From AP-15 sp963777435 (GTDB taxonomy: Bacteria > Pseudomonadota > Alphaproteobacteria > ATCC43930 > CGMCC-115725): a stretch of DNA of 64,000 nucleotides. Location: NCBI GenBank assembly GCA_963777435.1, contig CAVZQT010000001.1, forward strand, positions 310,001 through 374,000, given 5' to 3'. The translations under genes and the position numbers were made by a program. The notes beneath the pieces are model-generated. The model did no database searches, was not told the origin of the DNA, and saw only the letters and a list, made by a program, of their open reading frames with translations. This document shows, piece after piece, positions 1-8,759 of this stretch; position 1 is the first letter of the stretch; each line of letters starts with the position of its first letter.

Positions 1-1080
1 AGCTCTCGCCGGGCCACAGCCGAGCGATCGTCAACAGTCACGAAACGATCACCGGCGATTTCACCCGCAACCCCGATCTGGTGTTCCCGACCGGTGCGAT
101 GGAACGCAGTATCGCTGAGGCGACCGGCCCCGAAGGTTTCGAGTTCCTTGATGCAACCCGCCTTGCGACCGGCCTGTTAGGCGATTTCGATCGCCGGCAA
201 TCTGTTCATGCTCGGCTATGCCTATCAGCGCGGTCTCGTGCCGCTGTCATCCGAAGCGATCGAACGGGCGATAGAGCTGAATGCGGTCGCCGTCGACTTC
301 AACCGCGACGCTTTCCGGTGGGGCCGCCGCGCCGCGGCCGACCGTGATTTGGTGGAAGCGCGCGCGACGCCCGCAAGTGCTGTCCCGCCGAGCCATCGGC
401 TCTCCGAATCGCTCGACCAGCTGATCGAGCGCCGCGTCGCGTTTCTGGCCGATTATCAGGATCGCGCCTATGCCGCCCGCTATGCCGCGCGGATCAAGCA
501 AGTGCGCGACGCCGAAACCGCATGCGTGGCCGGCAGCACCGAACTCACCGAGACTGTCGGGCGCGGCCTCTTCAAACTGATGGCGTACAAAGACGAATAC
601 GAAGTCGCTCGGCTCTACAGCGAAAGCGATTTCCTAAAGCGCGTCGCCGACCAGTTCGACGGTCCCTACGAGTTGCGTTTTCACCTCGCTCCGCCGATTC
701 TGGGCGATCGCGACCCGCAGACGGGGCATTTGCGCAAGCGCGAGTTTGGGCCGTGGATGCTGCGTGTCTTCCGCGTGCTGGCAAAGCTGCGGCGGCTGCG
801 CGGCACCCGCTTCGATATCTTCGCCCGCAGCGAAGAGCGCCAAACCGAACGCCGGCTGATCGGCGATTACGAGGCGATGATCGATGAAATCGTCGGCCGG
901 CTGTCACCCGCCAATCACGCGATCGCCGTCGAGCTCACGAGGCTGCCGCTCGAAATCCGCGGTTTCGGCCATATAAAGGAAGCGAGCCTCGCTCATGCCA
1001 AAGCGAAAGAGGCGGATCTTCTGAACCAACTGCGCGCTCCCGTATCGGCTACCGCTCCCGCGCTGGCCGCCGCGGAGTAG
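1..1080 (+). CDS. Indolepyruvate ferredoxin oxidoreductase, C-terminal part (5' cut by window edge, one frameshift)
   Basis: C-terminal third of the long fused indolepyruvate:ferredoxin oxidoreductase, which oxidatively decarboxylates arylpyruvates and passes electrons to ferredoxin. The visible ~355 residues include the end of the gamma-type domain (NSHETITGDFTRNPDLVFP, FLDATRLAT) and the C-terminal extension (YELRFHLAPPIL, RGFGHIKEASLAHAK) typical of this enzyme. The reading frame is broken: codons run in the frame starting at base 3 up to GD at about 185, then continue as SIAGNLFMLGYAY in the frame of base 187. One extra T in the TTT run at 185-187 explains this. ORF callers will report only 208-1080. 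Family assignment is firm. Whether the frameshift is real or an assembly error cannot be told here. Confidence 0.85.
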
Positions 1081-1093
1081 CAACGGCAGCCGC

Positions 1094-2821
1094 TCAGCCG
1101 CCTTCGACGGGGAGTGCTACAAAGCGGGTAATGCCGTCGCGCTCGATGCGAACCAGAAGGTCCTTGCGCCCGATCTTTTTGGTCGCGGCGGCCTTCTGCT
1201 GAATTTCCTCGGGCGTGGTCACTGGACTGGAGCCGACCGCGATCAGAAGATCGCCTGCTCGCAAACCTTTTGTTGCGGCGGCGCTGTTTGCCGGGACATC
1301 CAGGATCACAACTCCTCTTGCCGTTTCCGGCACCGAGAATTGCTTGCGTAACTCCGGGGTCAGCCGCGTCAGCTTGAGACCGAGCGCGTCGACGCTTGGC
1401 GGCGGTTTCGGCTTTTCGGGCTCCGGCGTCGGCGGCGTCACCACCGGCCGGTTCGGGTCGAGTGCGGCGACTTTCAGCTCGATTTCGAGCGGCTTGCCAT
1501 CGCGCCAGATCGACAGCTTGACCGGCTTGTCAGGTGCAGTCTCGGCGACCAGCAGCGGCAGCTGTCGGCTGCGATCGACCGCCTTGCCGTCATAGGTCAG
1601 AATGACATCGCCAGGCTGCAATTTCGCTTGCGCCGCCGGGCTCGCCGGATCGATCGACGCGACCATCGCGCCCCGGCCCTTGTCGAGCCCAATCGCCGAG
1701 GCGATGTCGTCAGTGACCGGTTGGATGTGAGCGCCGATCCAGCCACGCTCGACTTTGCCGGTGGTCCGCAGCTGATCAATGATCGGTCGCGCCGAGGCGG
1801 CGGGAATGGCAAAGCCGATCCCGATCGAACCCCCTGACGGCGAAAAGATGGCGGTATTGATGCCGATCACCTCACCCTTGAGGTTGAACATCGGCCCGCC
1901 CGAATTGCCGCGGTTGATCGAGGCGTCGGTTTGCAGAAAATCGTCATACGGTCCCGAGTGGATGTCGCGCGCCGTCGCCGAAATGATGCCGGAGGTGACG
2001 GTGCCGCCGAGACCGAACGGGTTGCCGATCGCCAATACCCAGTCGCCCACCCGAGTATGCGACAAGTCACCCCACTTCGCAGCCGGCAGCGGCGTCTTGG
2101 CGTCGATCTTTAACAAGGCGAGATCGCTGACCGAGTCGCGGCCGACGACGTGCGCGGTTAACGTCGTATTGTCCGAGAGGGTGACGGAAATCTGCCCGGC
2201 ATTCGCGATCACATGGTTGTTGGTGACGATCAGTCCTGTGGGATCGATGATGAAGCCGGAACCGAGCGATGCAACCGGCGGCTGCAGCCCGTTTGGTCCA
2301 CTGAGACCGTTCTTGTCGCCAAAGAAATTGCGAAAGAACTCGTCGAGTTGCGATCCCGCGTTGGGCGCCTGTGCTTCAGCGGTTTTGCCGGCCGGCGCTG
2401 GGTTTGCCTGGGTTGTCGAGATGTTGACAACAACCCCGACCAACTGTGCAGCAAGGTGAGCGAAAAGCTCGGCAAATGGCGTCCGTTCCGCCTGTGACGA
2501 CGCCGGTGGTCCGGCCTGAGCCGGCGTCGATGGTCCCGCTTGAGCCGGTGTCGATGGTCCGGCTTGAGCCGGCGTCGATGGTCCGGCTTGAGCCGGCGTC
2601 GGCGGTACGGCTTGAGCCGGTGCCGGTGTCGGTGGTCCGGCTTGAGCCGGCGTCGGTGGCCCGGCTTGAGCCGGCGTCGGTGGTCCGGCTTGAGCCGGTG
2701 TCGGTGGTTCGGCCCGGCCCGGCGTCACGGTGGCCAGCGCCAAGATAACCATTGCGGCGCTGACTATCCCGCGGCGGCCCAAAAGCCTCACCAACCTCGT
2801 CCCTCGTTGCGCGCTGATCAT
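1094..2821 (-). CDS. HtrA/DegP-type periplasmic serine protease with Pro-rich repeat linker
   Basis: 575-residue Do-family protease, likely acting on misfolded envelope proteins. An N-terminal signal segment (about residues 1-36, hydrophobic core SAAMVILALATV) is followed by nine Pro/Ala-rich octapeptide-like repeats (38-111). The trypsin-like domain has the catalytic triad His203 (TNNHVIA), Asp233 (SDLALLK) and Ser307 (RGNSGGPMF). Two PDZ domains follow (about 350-450 and 480-570; RGWIGAHIQP, GVVILDVPANSAA). The catalytic and PDZ part has normal length; the repeat linker is the unusual feature. It converges with the upstream IOR gene (13 bp gap) and is divergent from the glycerate kinase gene. 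Which Deg paralogue (DegP, DegQ or DegS type) cannot be decided. Confidence 0.93.
   Translation of the reverse strand: MISAQRGTRLVRLLGRRGIVSAAMVILALATVTPGRAEPPTPAQAGPPTPAQAGPPTPAQAGPPTPAPAQAVPPTPAQAGPSTPAQAGPSTPAQAGPSTPAQAGPPASSQAERTPFAELFAHLAAQLVGVVVNISTTQANPAPAGKTAEAQAPNAGSQLDEFFRNFFGDKNGLSGPNGLQPPVASLGSGFIIDPTGLIVTNNHVIANAGQISVTLSDNTTLTAHVVGRDSVSDLALLKIDAKTPLPAAKWGDLSHTRVGDWVLAIGNPFGLGGTVTSGIISATARDIHSGPYDDFLQTDASINRGNSGGPMFNLKGEVIGINTAIFSPSGGSIGIGFAIPAASARPIIDQLRTTGKVERGWIGAHIQPVTDDIASAIGLDKGRGAMVASIDPASPAAQAKLQPGDVILTYDGKAVDRSRQLPLLVAETAPDKPVKLSIWRDGKPLEIELKVAALDPNRPVVTPPTPEPEKPKPPPSVDALGLKLTRLTPELRKQFSVPETARGVVILDVPANSAAATKGLRAGDLLIAVGSSPVTTPEEIQQKAAATKKIGRKDLLVRIERDGITRFVALPVEGG
2489..2710 (-). 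repeat. Tandem 24-bp coding repeat (PPTPAQAG) in the HtrA linker
   Basis: Nine tandem copies of a roughly 24-bp unit encode the octapeptide series EPPTPAQA / GPPTPAQA / GPSTPAQA. One copy has two extra residues (GPPTPAPAQA) and the last is degenerate (GPPASSQA). The unit is in frame, so copy-number change would vary linker length without breaking the protein. It lies between signal peptide and protease domain. Confidence 0.95.
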
Positions 2822-2859
2822 GCGACCAAGATCGTCGCAGGACGATCAAATGCTGGTCT

Positions 2860-4206
2860 TTGGCGATTGCTCGATATGAAATGCCGTCCAGCTTGGCAAT
2901 ATGGAAGCATCACGTGGCGACCCGCGATCAAACGCCGCCGGGAGAATTTCTGAAAACCCTGTTTGACGCGGCGCTCGCCGCAGCAAACCCGCTTCAGGCG
3001 ATGATCGGCCATGTTCCCGAACCAGTGCCGGGACGCACGGTTTTGACCGGCGCCGGCAAAGCCGCCGCGGCGATGGCTCACGCCTTCGAGGCCTTGTGGC
3101 CGGGTCGGCTCGAAGGTGTCGTTTTGACGCGCTATGGACATACCCTTCCGTGCGACCGCGTCGAAATTCTCGAGGCCCGCCATCCGGTGCCGGACGATGC
3201 CGGTGAGCACGCGGCGCGGCGCATCCTCGATACGGCACATAGCCTCGGGCCCGATGACCAAATGATCTTTCTCGCGTCAGGCGGCGGCTCAGCACTGCTG
3301 ACATTGCCTGCATCTGGCCTGACCTTGGCCGACAAGCAGGCGGTAACGCGGGCGTTGCTGCGATCCGGGGCGACGATCAGCGAGATCAACACGGTGCGCA
3401 AGCATCTTTCGGCGATCAAGGGCGGCCGCTTGGCGGCAGCGGCGGCGCCGGCGCGCGTTATCACTCTGGCAATCTCGGATGTTCCGGGAGACGACCCGGC
3501 CGTTATCGCCTCGGGACCGACCGTGCCCGACGCAACAACTTTCGCCGACGCGCGCGCGGTGCTTGCGAAATACCGCATCGGCGAGCCATTGGCGGTACTC
3601 GACCACCTTGCATCGGCAACGGATGAAACGCCAAAGCCAGGCGACACGGTGTTTCGAAATGCGCGGTTCGAACTGATCGCGAGCCCGCAAAACTCGCTTG
3701 AGGCAGCCGCCGCGGAAGCGCTGCGGCGAAACGTCACGCCGGTGGTGCTTAGCGACCGCATCGAGGGCGAAGCGCGCGAGGTGGCGCGGGTGCATGCTGC
3801 GATCGCCCTTCAGCTGCGATCGGGGGAATTCCGCGTTGGCGCGCAATTCGTGCGGCCGCCGGCGGTGCTGCTGTCGGGTGGGGAAACGACCGTGACCCTC
3901 GCCGGCGCCGGACGTGGCGGGCGTAATGTCGAGTTTTTGTTGGCGCTCGCCGTGGCGCTCGATGGCGCCGAGGCCATCGCGGCGTTGGCCTGCGACACCG
4001 ATGGCATCGACGGGACCGAAGATAACGCCGGCGCGATCTTGTATCCCGACAGCGTTGCGCGCGCCGCGGCTCGAGGCATCTCCGCCAAAGCGGCGCTTGC
4101 CGACAACGATGGATACGGGTTTTTCTCGGCTCTCGGCGATCTGGTGATGACCGGCCCGACCTTGACCAACGTCAATGATTTTCGAGCCATCCTGGTGGGC
4201 GCCTAA
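2860..4206 (+). CDS. Glycerate 2-kinase (GckA/TtuD, MOFRL family)
   Basis: Phosphorylates D-glycerate to 2-phosphoglycerate with ATP, feeding glyoxylate/glycolate carbon into lower glycolysis. Up to 448 residues, normal for the family. Signature segments are LTGAGKAAAAMA near the N-terminus, ASGGGSALL, the helix NTVRKHLSAIKGGRLA, ISDVPGDDPAVIASGPTVPD, and the C-terminal MOFRL part with LSGGETTVTL, GGRNVEFLLALA and DTDGIDGTEDNAGA. The start is uncertain: the longest frame opens with TTG at 2860, an ATG lies at 2881 and a GTG at 2914; none has a strong Shine-Dalgarno sequence and the family usually starts near GEFLKTLF. Pyruvate kinase follows 26 bp downstream on the same strand, and glcDEF is nearby, consistent with glycolate-to-pyruvate metabolism. 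Confidence 0.93.
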   Translation: MAIARYEMPSSLAIWKHHVATRDQTPPGEFLKTLFDAALAAANPLQAMIGHVPEPVPGRTVLTGAGKAAAAMAHAFEALWPGRLEGVVLTRYGHTLPCDRVEILEARHPVPDDAGEHAARRILDTAHSLGPDDQMIFLASGGGSALLTLPASGLTLADKQAVTRALLRSGATISEINTVRKHLSAIKGGRLAAAAAPARVITLAISDVPGDDPAVIASGPTVPDATTFADARAVLAKYRIGEPLAVLDHLASATDETPKPGDTVFRNARFELIASPQNSLEAAAAEALRRNVTPVVLSDRIEGEAREVARVHAAIALQLRSGEFRVGAQFVRPPAVLLSGGETTVTLAGAGRGGRNVEFLLALAVALDGAEAIAALACDTDGIDGTEDNAGAILYPDSVARAAARGISAKAALADNDGYGFFSALGDLVMTGPTLTNVNDFRAILVGA

Positions 4207-4232
4207 CCCGGAATTTTGGTTGGGAGATCGAT

Positions 4233-5651
4233 ATGCGGCGCCTCCGTAGCGCAAAGATCGTCGCGACGCTCGGCCCGGCTAGTTCAAGCCTGGATCAGAT
4301 CCGTGCCCTGTTCGAGGCCGGCGTTGACGTATTCCGGCTCAATTTCAGCCATGGCACGCATGCCGAGCACGACGCCCGGTTCGCGGCGATCCGCCAAATT
4401 GAGCACGAGACCGGCCGGCCGATCGGCATCCTCGCCGATATGCAAGGACCAAAGCTGCGGCTTGGCACTTTTGCCGGGGGGCCGATCGAGCTTGCGGCGG
4501 GGGCGCGTTTCCGCCTCGATCTCGACCGCCGGCCGGGAGATTGTACGCGGGCGCCGTTGCCGCATCCCGAGATCTTCGAAGCGCTCGAGCCGGGGACCGA
4601 ACTGCTCCTCGACGACGGCAAGGTGCGGCTTCAGGCCGAGAGCTGCGGCGCCGAATACGCCGAGACCTTGTGCCGGGTCGGCGGAACCTTGTCCGACCGC
4701 AAAGGCGTCAATGTGCCGAACGCCGTTCTCCCGCTCTCGGCGATCACCGAAAAAGATCGCGCCGATCTCGCCTTCGCCCTGGATCGCGGGGCGGATTGGA
4801 TCGCGCTTTCCTTTGTCCAGCGGCCGGACGATGTCGCCGAAGGGCGCAAGCTGGTGGCGGGGCGGGCCGGGGTCTTGGTCAAGCTGGAGAAGCCGGCGGC
4901 GATCAAACGCCTCCCTGAGATCATCGAACTCGCCGACGCCTTGATGGTCGCGCGCGGCGACCTCGGGGTCGAGATGCCGCCCGAAGATGTGCCGAGCGTG
5001 CAGAAGCAGGTGGTTCATGCCTGCCGCCTCGCCGGCAAACCGGTCATCGTCGCGACGCAGATGCTCGAATCGATGATCAGCTCGCCGACGCCCACCCGCG
5101 CCGAGGCCTCGGATGTCGCCACTGCGGTCTATGACGGCGCCGACGCCGTGATGCTGTCGGCGGAAACTGCGGCGGGCCGATACCCGATCGAATCGGTGGC
5201 GATGATGGACCGCATCGCCTGCCGGGTGCATCAGGACCCGCTCTATCGCACAATGCTCGAAGGCACCCGCACCGAGCTCGAGCACACCGCTCCCGATGCG
5301 ATCAGCGCCGCCGCTTGTCAGGTGGCGGGCATGGTTGATGCGGCGGCGATCGTCTCCTACACGACCTCGGGCGCCACCGCCTTGCGCGCCGCCCGCGAAC
5401 GCCCCGGCGTACCGATCCTGGTGCTGACAGCCAAGCTCGGCACCGCCCGCCGCCTTGCCGTTTTGTGGGGGGCGCACTGCGTCCACACTGCCGATGTCAA
5501 GAACTTCACCGATATGGTGCAAAAAGCCGCGCGCATGGCATATCGCGAAGGCGTAGCCGAACCCGGTCAGCGGATCGTCGTCACCGCCGGGGTTCCGTTC
5601 GGCACGCCGGGCGCCACCAACGTGCTGCGGATCGCTTGGGTCGACCGCTAA
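4233..5651 (+). CDS. pyk: Pyruvate kinase
   Basis: Converts PEP and ADP to pyruvate and ATP in the cytoplasm. 472 residues, full length. It begins with the typical strand AKIVATLGPASS, then has FRLNFSHGTHAEH, the K+/Mg2+ site region ILADMQGPKLRLG, the catalytic lysine segment VKLEKPAAI, MVARGDLGVEMPPEDVP, and ATQMLESMISSPTPTRAEASDVA, with the C-domain ending GATNVLRIAWV. A GGGAG Shine-Dalgarno sequence lies about 6 bases before ATG 4233. It sits directly after the glycerate kinase gene (26 bp), so the two are probably co-transcribed. A 412-codon antisense frame inside it is a composition artefact. Confidence 0.97.
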   Translation: MRRLRSAKIVATLGPASSSLDQIRALFEAGVDVFRLNFSHGTHAEHDARFAAIRQIEHETGRPIGILADMQGPKLRLGTFAGGPIELAAGARFRLDLDRRPGDCTRAPLPHPEIFEALEPGTELLLDDGKVRLQAESCGAEYAETLCRVGGTLSDRKGVNVPNAVLPLSAITEKDRADLAFALDRGADWIALSFVQRPDDVAEGRKLVAGRAGVLVKLEKPAAIKRLPEIIELADALMVARGDLGVEMPPEDVPSVQKQVVHACRLAGKPVIVATQMLESMISSPTPTRAEASDVATAVYDGADAVMLSAETAAGRYPIESVAMMDRIACRVHQDPLYRTMLEGTRTELEHTAPDAISAAACQVAGMVDAAAIVSYTTSGATALRAARERPGVPILVLTAKLGTARRLAVLWGAHCVHTADVKNFTDMVQKAARMAYREGVAEPGQRIVVTAGVPFGTPGATNVLRIAWVDR

Positions 5652-5657
5652 GACGCG

Positions 5658-5855
5658 CTATCCGGCGCGGAGCCGGCGGGCGCGGGCGCGCAGCAGTCGT
5701 GCGGTGGCGGCCGTAATCAAGTTCCACACCCGAAACGCCTCGGAGCGCGGCTCATGCGCGTGCTGCGATCGCCGTTGCCTGGCGTGCGTCAGCGCCCAAC
5801 GTCCATATTGGTGCACCAGTATCGCCGCCAGCTCTTCTGCCCGCTGTTTGTCCAT
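5658..5855 (-). CDS. Small conserved-type hypothetical protein
   Basis: 65-residue basic protein starting MDKQRAEELAAILVHQYG and ending in an Arg/Ala-rich helix. The layout (AExLAxxLVxxYG, then Ala/Arg helix, then a W-N-L-I-type segment) resembles short alphaproteobacterial proteins of unknown function that I have seen near metabolic genes; this is a recollection, not a search result. It converges with pyk (6 bp gap) and is followed, on its own strand, by nothing until pyk. No convincing Shine-Dalgarno sequence. No function can be assigned. Confidence 0.4.
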   Translation of the reverse strand: MDKQRAEELAAILVHQYGRWALTHARQRRSQHAHEPRSEAFRVWNLITAATARLLRARARRLRAG

Positions 5856-5949
5856 CGCGTTATTCTGAATGCCGCGACGGCGGGTGAAGTTCCTACCGGG
5901 CGGCGGTCTCTGAGGCGGGGTCAGCCGATGTCTCAGCGCGGTCTCTGAA

Positions 5950-7842
5950 CTATCGCGGATAGACTTGAATGCTGCCGGCGACCGCGTCGGCGACGTGCTC
6001 TTTGCTGATCACGCCGAGCACATCGGCCGGCCTTGGCGCCCGGTATCGGCCACTGCCGTCGCGGCGCACGACAATCGCCATGACGGCGTGTCGGCGCCAC
6101 ATCCGCCTGATGACGTCAAAGGCGACGTCGTCCTCTCGAGCGAGCGTAAAGTCGCGGGTTGCCACATCGCCGAATGCGATGTCGGCTCCCGCCTCGGCGA
6201 TCCCGTGCCGCAGCGCCGTGTTGATGCGCACCACCCCCAGGATGCGGTCACCCTTGGCGACGACGATGTGCTGCATGCCCGACCCGTGCTCGGGCTGAAG
6301 CAGAAACGCGTTGAGGCCGAGATCGGCCGGGACCACGATAACGTTCCGCTCCATGACCTCCTGCGCCTTGCGCACAAGAAACATGTTGGCCTGCAGCGCT
6401 TTTGGGATCGTGTGGCCGCGCCGCGCCAACTTGAGCGTGTAGATGTTTTCGCGCGACAGCATGCGGCGCACGCCAAGCGCCACCGCGACCGCCAAAATCA
6501 TCGGCAGCACAATGCCGTAGTCGCGGGTCATCTCGAAAATCATCGTCACGGCGGTCATCGCCGCACCGGTGGCGCCGCCGACCATCGCACCCATGCCGAT
6601 CATCGCGAAGGCCGGCAAATTGAGCGGGATGCCGGGGGCGATAAAGGCGATAAACCCGGCGAACGCCGCCCCTAGGGTCGCGCCCATGAACAGCGATGGC
6701 GAGAAGATGCCGCCCGACGAACCCGATCCGAGGCTCAGCGCCGTCGCGGCGAGTTTGCACACAAACAACAGCGCAAGAAGGCCGGCAAAATGAAGCTGCC
6801 CGGTCAGAATCGCCTGGATTGTCGCGTAGCCGACGCCTTCGACAAAATAATGGCCAAAGCCGCGATAGAGCCCGTACATCAGAAGACCGACGAGGGCCAT
6901 GCCAAGGCAATGGCGCAGGTAGTTGTTGGGGATGCGGTCGAACCAATCCTCGAGAGCGTAGAGCCCGCGGGTATAGGCTGCGGCGGCCACGCCGACGATC
7001 CCCCCAAGCACGATGTAGAGCACGATGATCAGCGCCGCCCACCCCGGCTCCATCGGCAACGCGACGATCGGCGGCACCTGAAATGAAGGATGGGTCCCGA
7101 AAAAGATGCGGCCGATAAAAGTCGCGGTCCCAGTCGCCACTGCGACCGGCAGAAACGTGTTGACGCTGACTTCGGGGAGCATCAGCTCGATCGCGAACAG
7201 CACCCCGCCGATCGGCGTGTTGAATGTCGCGGCGATCCCGGCGCCGGCTCCTGCCGCGATCAGGACGATCCGTTGTGCGGAATCCATCCGGATCAGTTGA
7301 CCCAGGGTCGAGCCGAAGGAGGAGCCGATCTGCACGATCGGGCCCTCGCGCCCGACCGAAGCGCCGCTGCCGATCGCGAAGGCCGAGGCAAGCGATTTGA
7401 CCAACGCCACGACCGGGCGAATCTTGCCCTCGCCGTAATAGATCGCGTCCATGACCTCGGGGACCCCGTGACCCTTGGCTTCGGGCGCGAAATTCACGAC
7501 GAGAAAGGTGACGATGATCGCTCCGACGACGGGGACGAGGATGACGCCGGCGCCCCACGGGCTGGCCGGGGTGAACAGATTGGCGTCGTAATCGAAGGCG
7601 AACCTGCCGAGGAACAAAACATTGTGAACGAGACCGATTAGCTCGCGAAAAACATAGGCGCCGAGCCCGGCGACCACACCGACCGAGAACGCTAGAAGCG
7701 ACATCCGGATCAGCCCGTATCGCGTCGCGCCGACGCGCCAGCCGGGTAATGGCCGCCACGCCGAACGCATCACCCGCCGTGGCTGGATCGCATGATCCGG
7801 TAACCTCAAATTGCGCGCATCGGCATCGATATCGTCCGCCAA
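5950..7842 (-). CDS. ClC-family chloride channel / H+-Cl- exchanger with C-terminal CBS pair
   Basis: Inner-membrane ClC protein of 630 residues. It carries the three selectivity-filter motifs: GHGVPEV at 124-130 (variant of GSGIP), GREGP at 164-168 with the gating glutamate Glu166, and the GSGSSGGIFSPSLF segment in the second half. Presence of Glu166 fits either gating; the second (internal, proton) glutamate could not be placed with certainty, so exchanger versus channel stays open. About 10-12 hydrophobic helices occupy residues 45-450. The last ~150 residues form two CBS domains (MERNVIVVPADLGLNAFL; HAVMAIVVRRDGSG), which usually bind adenine nucleotides. Divergent from the glycosyltransferase gene. 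Start at ATG 7842 keeps the usual long cytoplasmic N-terminus. Confidence 0.93.
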   Translation of the reverse strand: MADDIDADARNLRLPDHAIQPRRVMRSAWRPLPGWRVGATRYGLIRMSLLAFSVGVVAGLGAYVFRELIGLVHNVLFLGRFAFDYDANLFTPASPWGAGVILVPVVGAIIVTFLVVNFAPEAKGHGVPEVMDAIYYGEGKIRPVVALVKSLASAFAIGSGASVGREGPIVQIGSSFGSTLGQLIRMDSAQRIVLIAAGAGAGIAATFNTPIGGVLFAIELMLPEVSVNTFLPVAVATGTATFIGRIFFGTHPSFQVPPIVALPMEPGWAALIIVLYIVLGGIVGVAAAAYTRGLYALEDWFDRIPNNYLRHCLGMALVGLLMYGLYRGFGHYFVEGVGYATIQAILTGQLHFAGLLALLFVCKLAATALSLGSGSSGGIFSPSLFMGATLGAAFAGFIAFIAPGIPLNLPAFAMIGMGAMVGGATGAAMTAVTMIFEMTRDYGIVLPMILAVAVALGVRRMLSRENIYTLKLARRGHTIPKALQANMFLVRKAQEVMERNVIVVPADLGLNAFLLQPEHGSGMQHIVVAKGDRILGVVRINTALRHGIAEAGADIAFGDVATRDFTLAREDDVAFDVIRRMWRRHAVMAIVVRRDGSGRYRAPRPADVLGVISKEHVADAVAGSIQVYPR

Positions 7843-7982
7843 CGACCTTCTCCCGAGGCATTTTGTTCACCTTGGGGAAACGTGCTACATGCCCCGCCTA
7901 TCACCAAAGGCGAATCGCAAATGGTCGGTTTTGCCGCAGGTTATGTGAAAGCGAGCCGATCCGATTCCAGAAATCAGGGTTC

Positions 7983-8759
7983 ATGGATCTCTCGATCGTC
8001 ATCCCGGTCCGCAACGAAGCCGACAATATCGCGCCGCTCGTCGCCGAAATCACCGAGGCGATGACGGGTCTGACGCAGTACGAGATCATCTACGTCGATG
8101 ACGGCAGCAGTGACGGCACCGCCGCCGAAATTCTGCGCCTGAGGGCAGAAGTGCCGCAGCTACGCTTGCTGCGGCATCTGCGCAGCTGCGGCCAGAGCAC
8201 CGCCTTATTGACCGGGATCAAGGCGGCGCAAGGCGCCTGGATTGCGACCCTGGACGGCGATGGCCAGAATGACCCTGCCGATATCCCGCAACTATGGCGT
8301 CTCGCCCGCGCCGCGCCGGCAAACCCGCCGCTGCTAGTCGCCGGCTTTCGCACAAAGCGGCAGGACAGCCGGGCAAAGCGGGCGGCGTCGCGGATTGCCA
8401 ACGCGGTGCGCTCGCGGCTTCTTGGCGACGCCACGCCGGATACCGGCTGTGGGCTAAAGCTGTTTTCCCGCGCTTTGTTTCTCGACCTGCCGGCATTTGA
8501 TCATATGCACCGCTTTTTGCCGGCCTTGGCGCTGCGCGCCGGCGGAACCGTGCGTTCGGTGCCGGTCAATCATCGGCCGCGGCGCGCCGGCGCATCCAAA
8601 TACGGCGTGTTCGACCGGCTCGGCGTCGGCATCGTCGATCTGATCGGCGTGTGGTGGCTACAGCGCCGTCCGGCTCGACCTGATCTGATCGGCGAAGTCG
8701 TCGCCACCGAGCCCGGCGGGGTCGCGACGATCCCCGCACCTGCTTCCGGGGCCGGATGA
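7983..8759 (+). CDS. Family 2 glycosyltransferase (polyprenyl-phosphate sugar transferase type)
   Basis: 258-residue soluble GT2 enzyme with the GT-A fold. The N-terminal SIVIPVRNEADNI strand, YVDDGSSDGT (nucleotide-binding DDGS) and ATLDGDGQNDP (DxD-type metal site) place it with dolichyl-/undecaprenyl-phosphate mannosyl or glucosyl transferases. The late VNHRPRRAGASKYG motif supports the polyprenyl-phosphate subgroup. It lacks the two C-terminal transmembrane helices of ArnC/GtrB proteins, but the next gene is a membrane protein overlapping by 4 bp (ATGA). The frame is open upstream to 7749; ATG 7983 is chosen because the family begins right at DLSIVIPVRNE. Sugar and acceptor are unknown. 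Confidence 0.9.
   Translation: MDLSIVIPVRNEADNIAPLVAEITEAMTGLTQYEIIYVDDGSSDGTAAEILRLRAEVPQLRLLRHLRSCGQSTALLTGIKAAQGAWIATLDGDGQNDPADIPQLWRLARAAPANPPLLVAGFRTKRQDSRAKRAASRIANAVRSRLLGDATPDTGCGLKLFSRALFLDLPAFDHMHRFLPALALRAGGTVRSVPVNHRPRRAGASKYGVFDRLGVGIVDLIGVWWLQRRPARPDLIGEVVATEPGGVATIPAPASGAG

Noticed and set aside
4284..5522. 412-codon minus-strand frame opposite pyk
   Set aside because: Shadow of codon bias in pyk; no protein-family features or ribosome-binding site.
6248..7870. 540-codon second minus-strand frame over the ClC gene
   Set aside because: Arg/Asp/Gly-rich translation in a shifted frame of an intact membrane protein gene.
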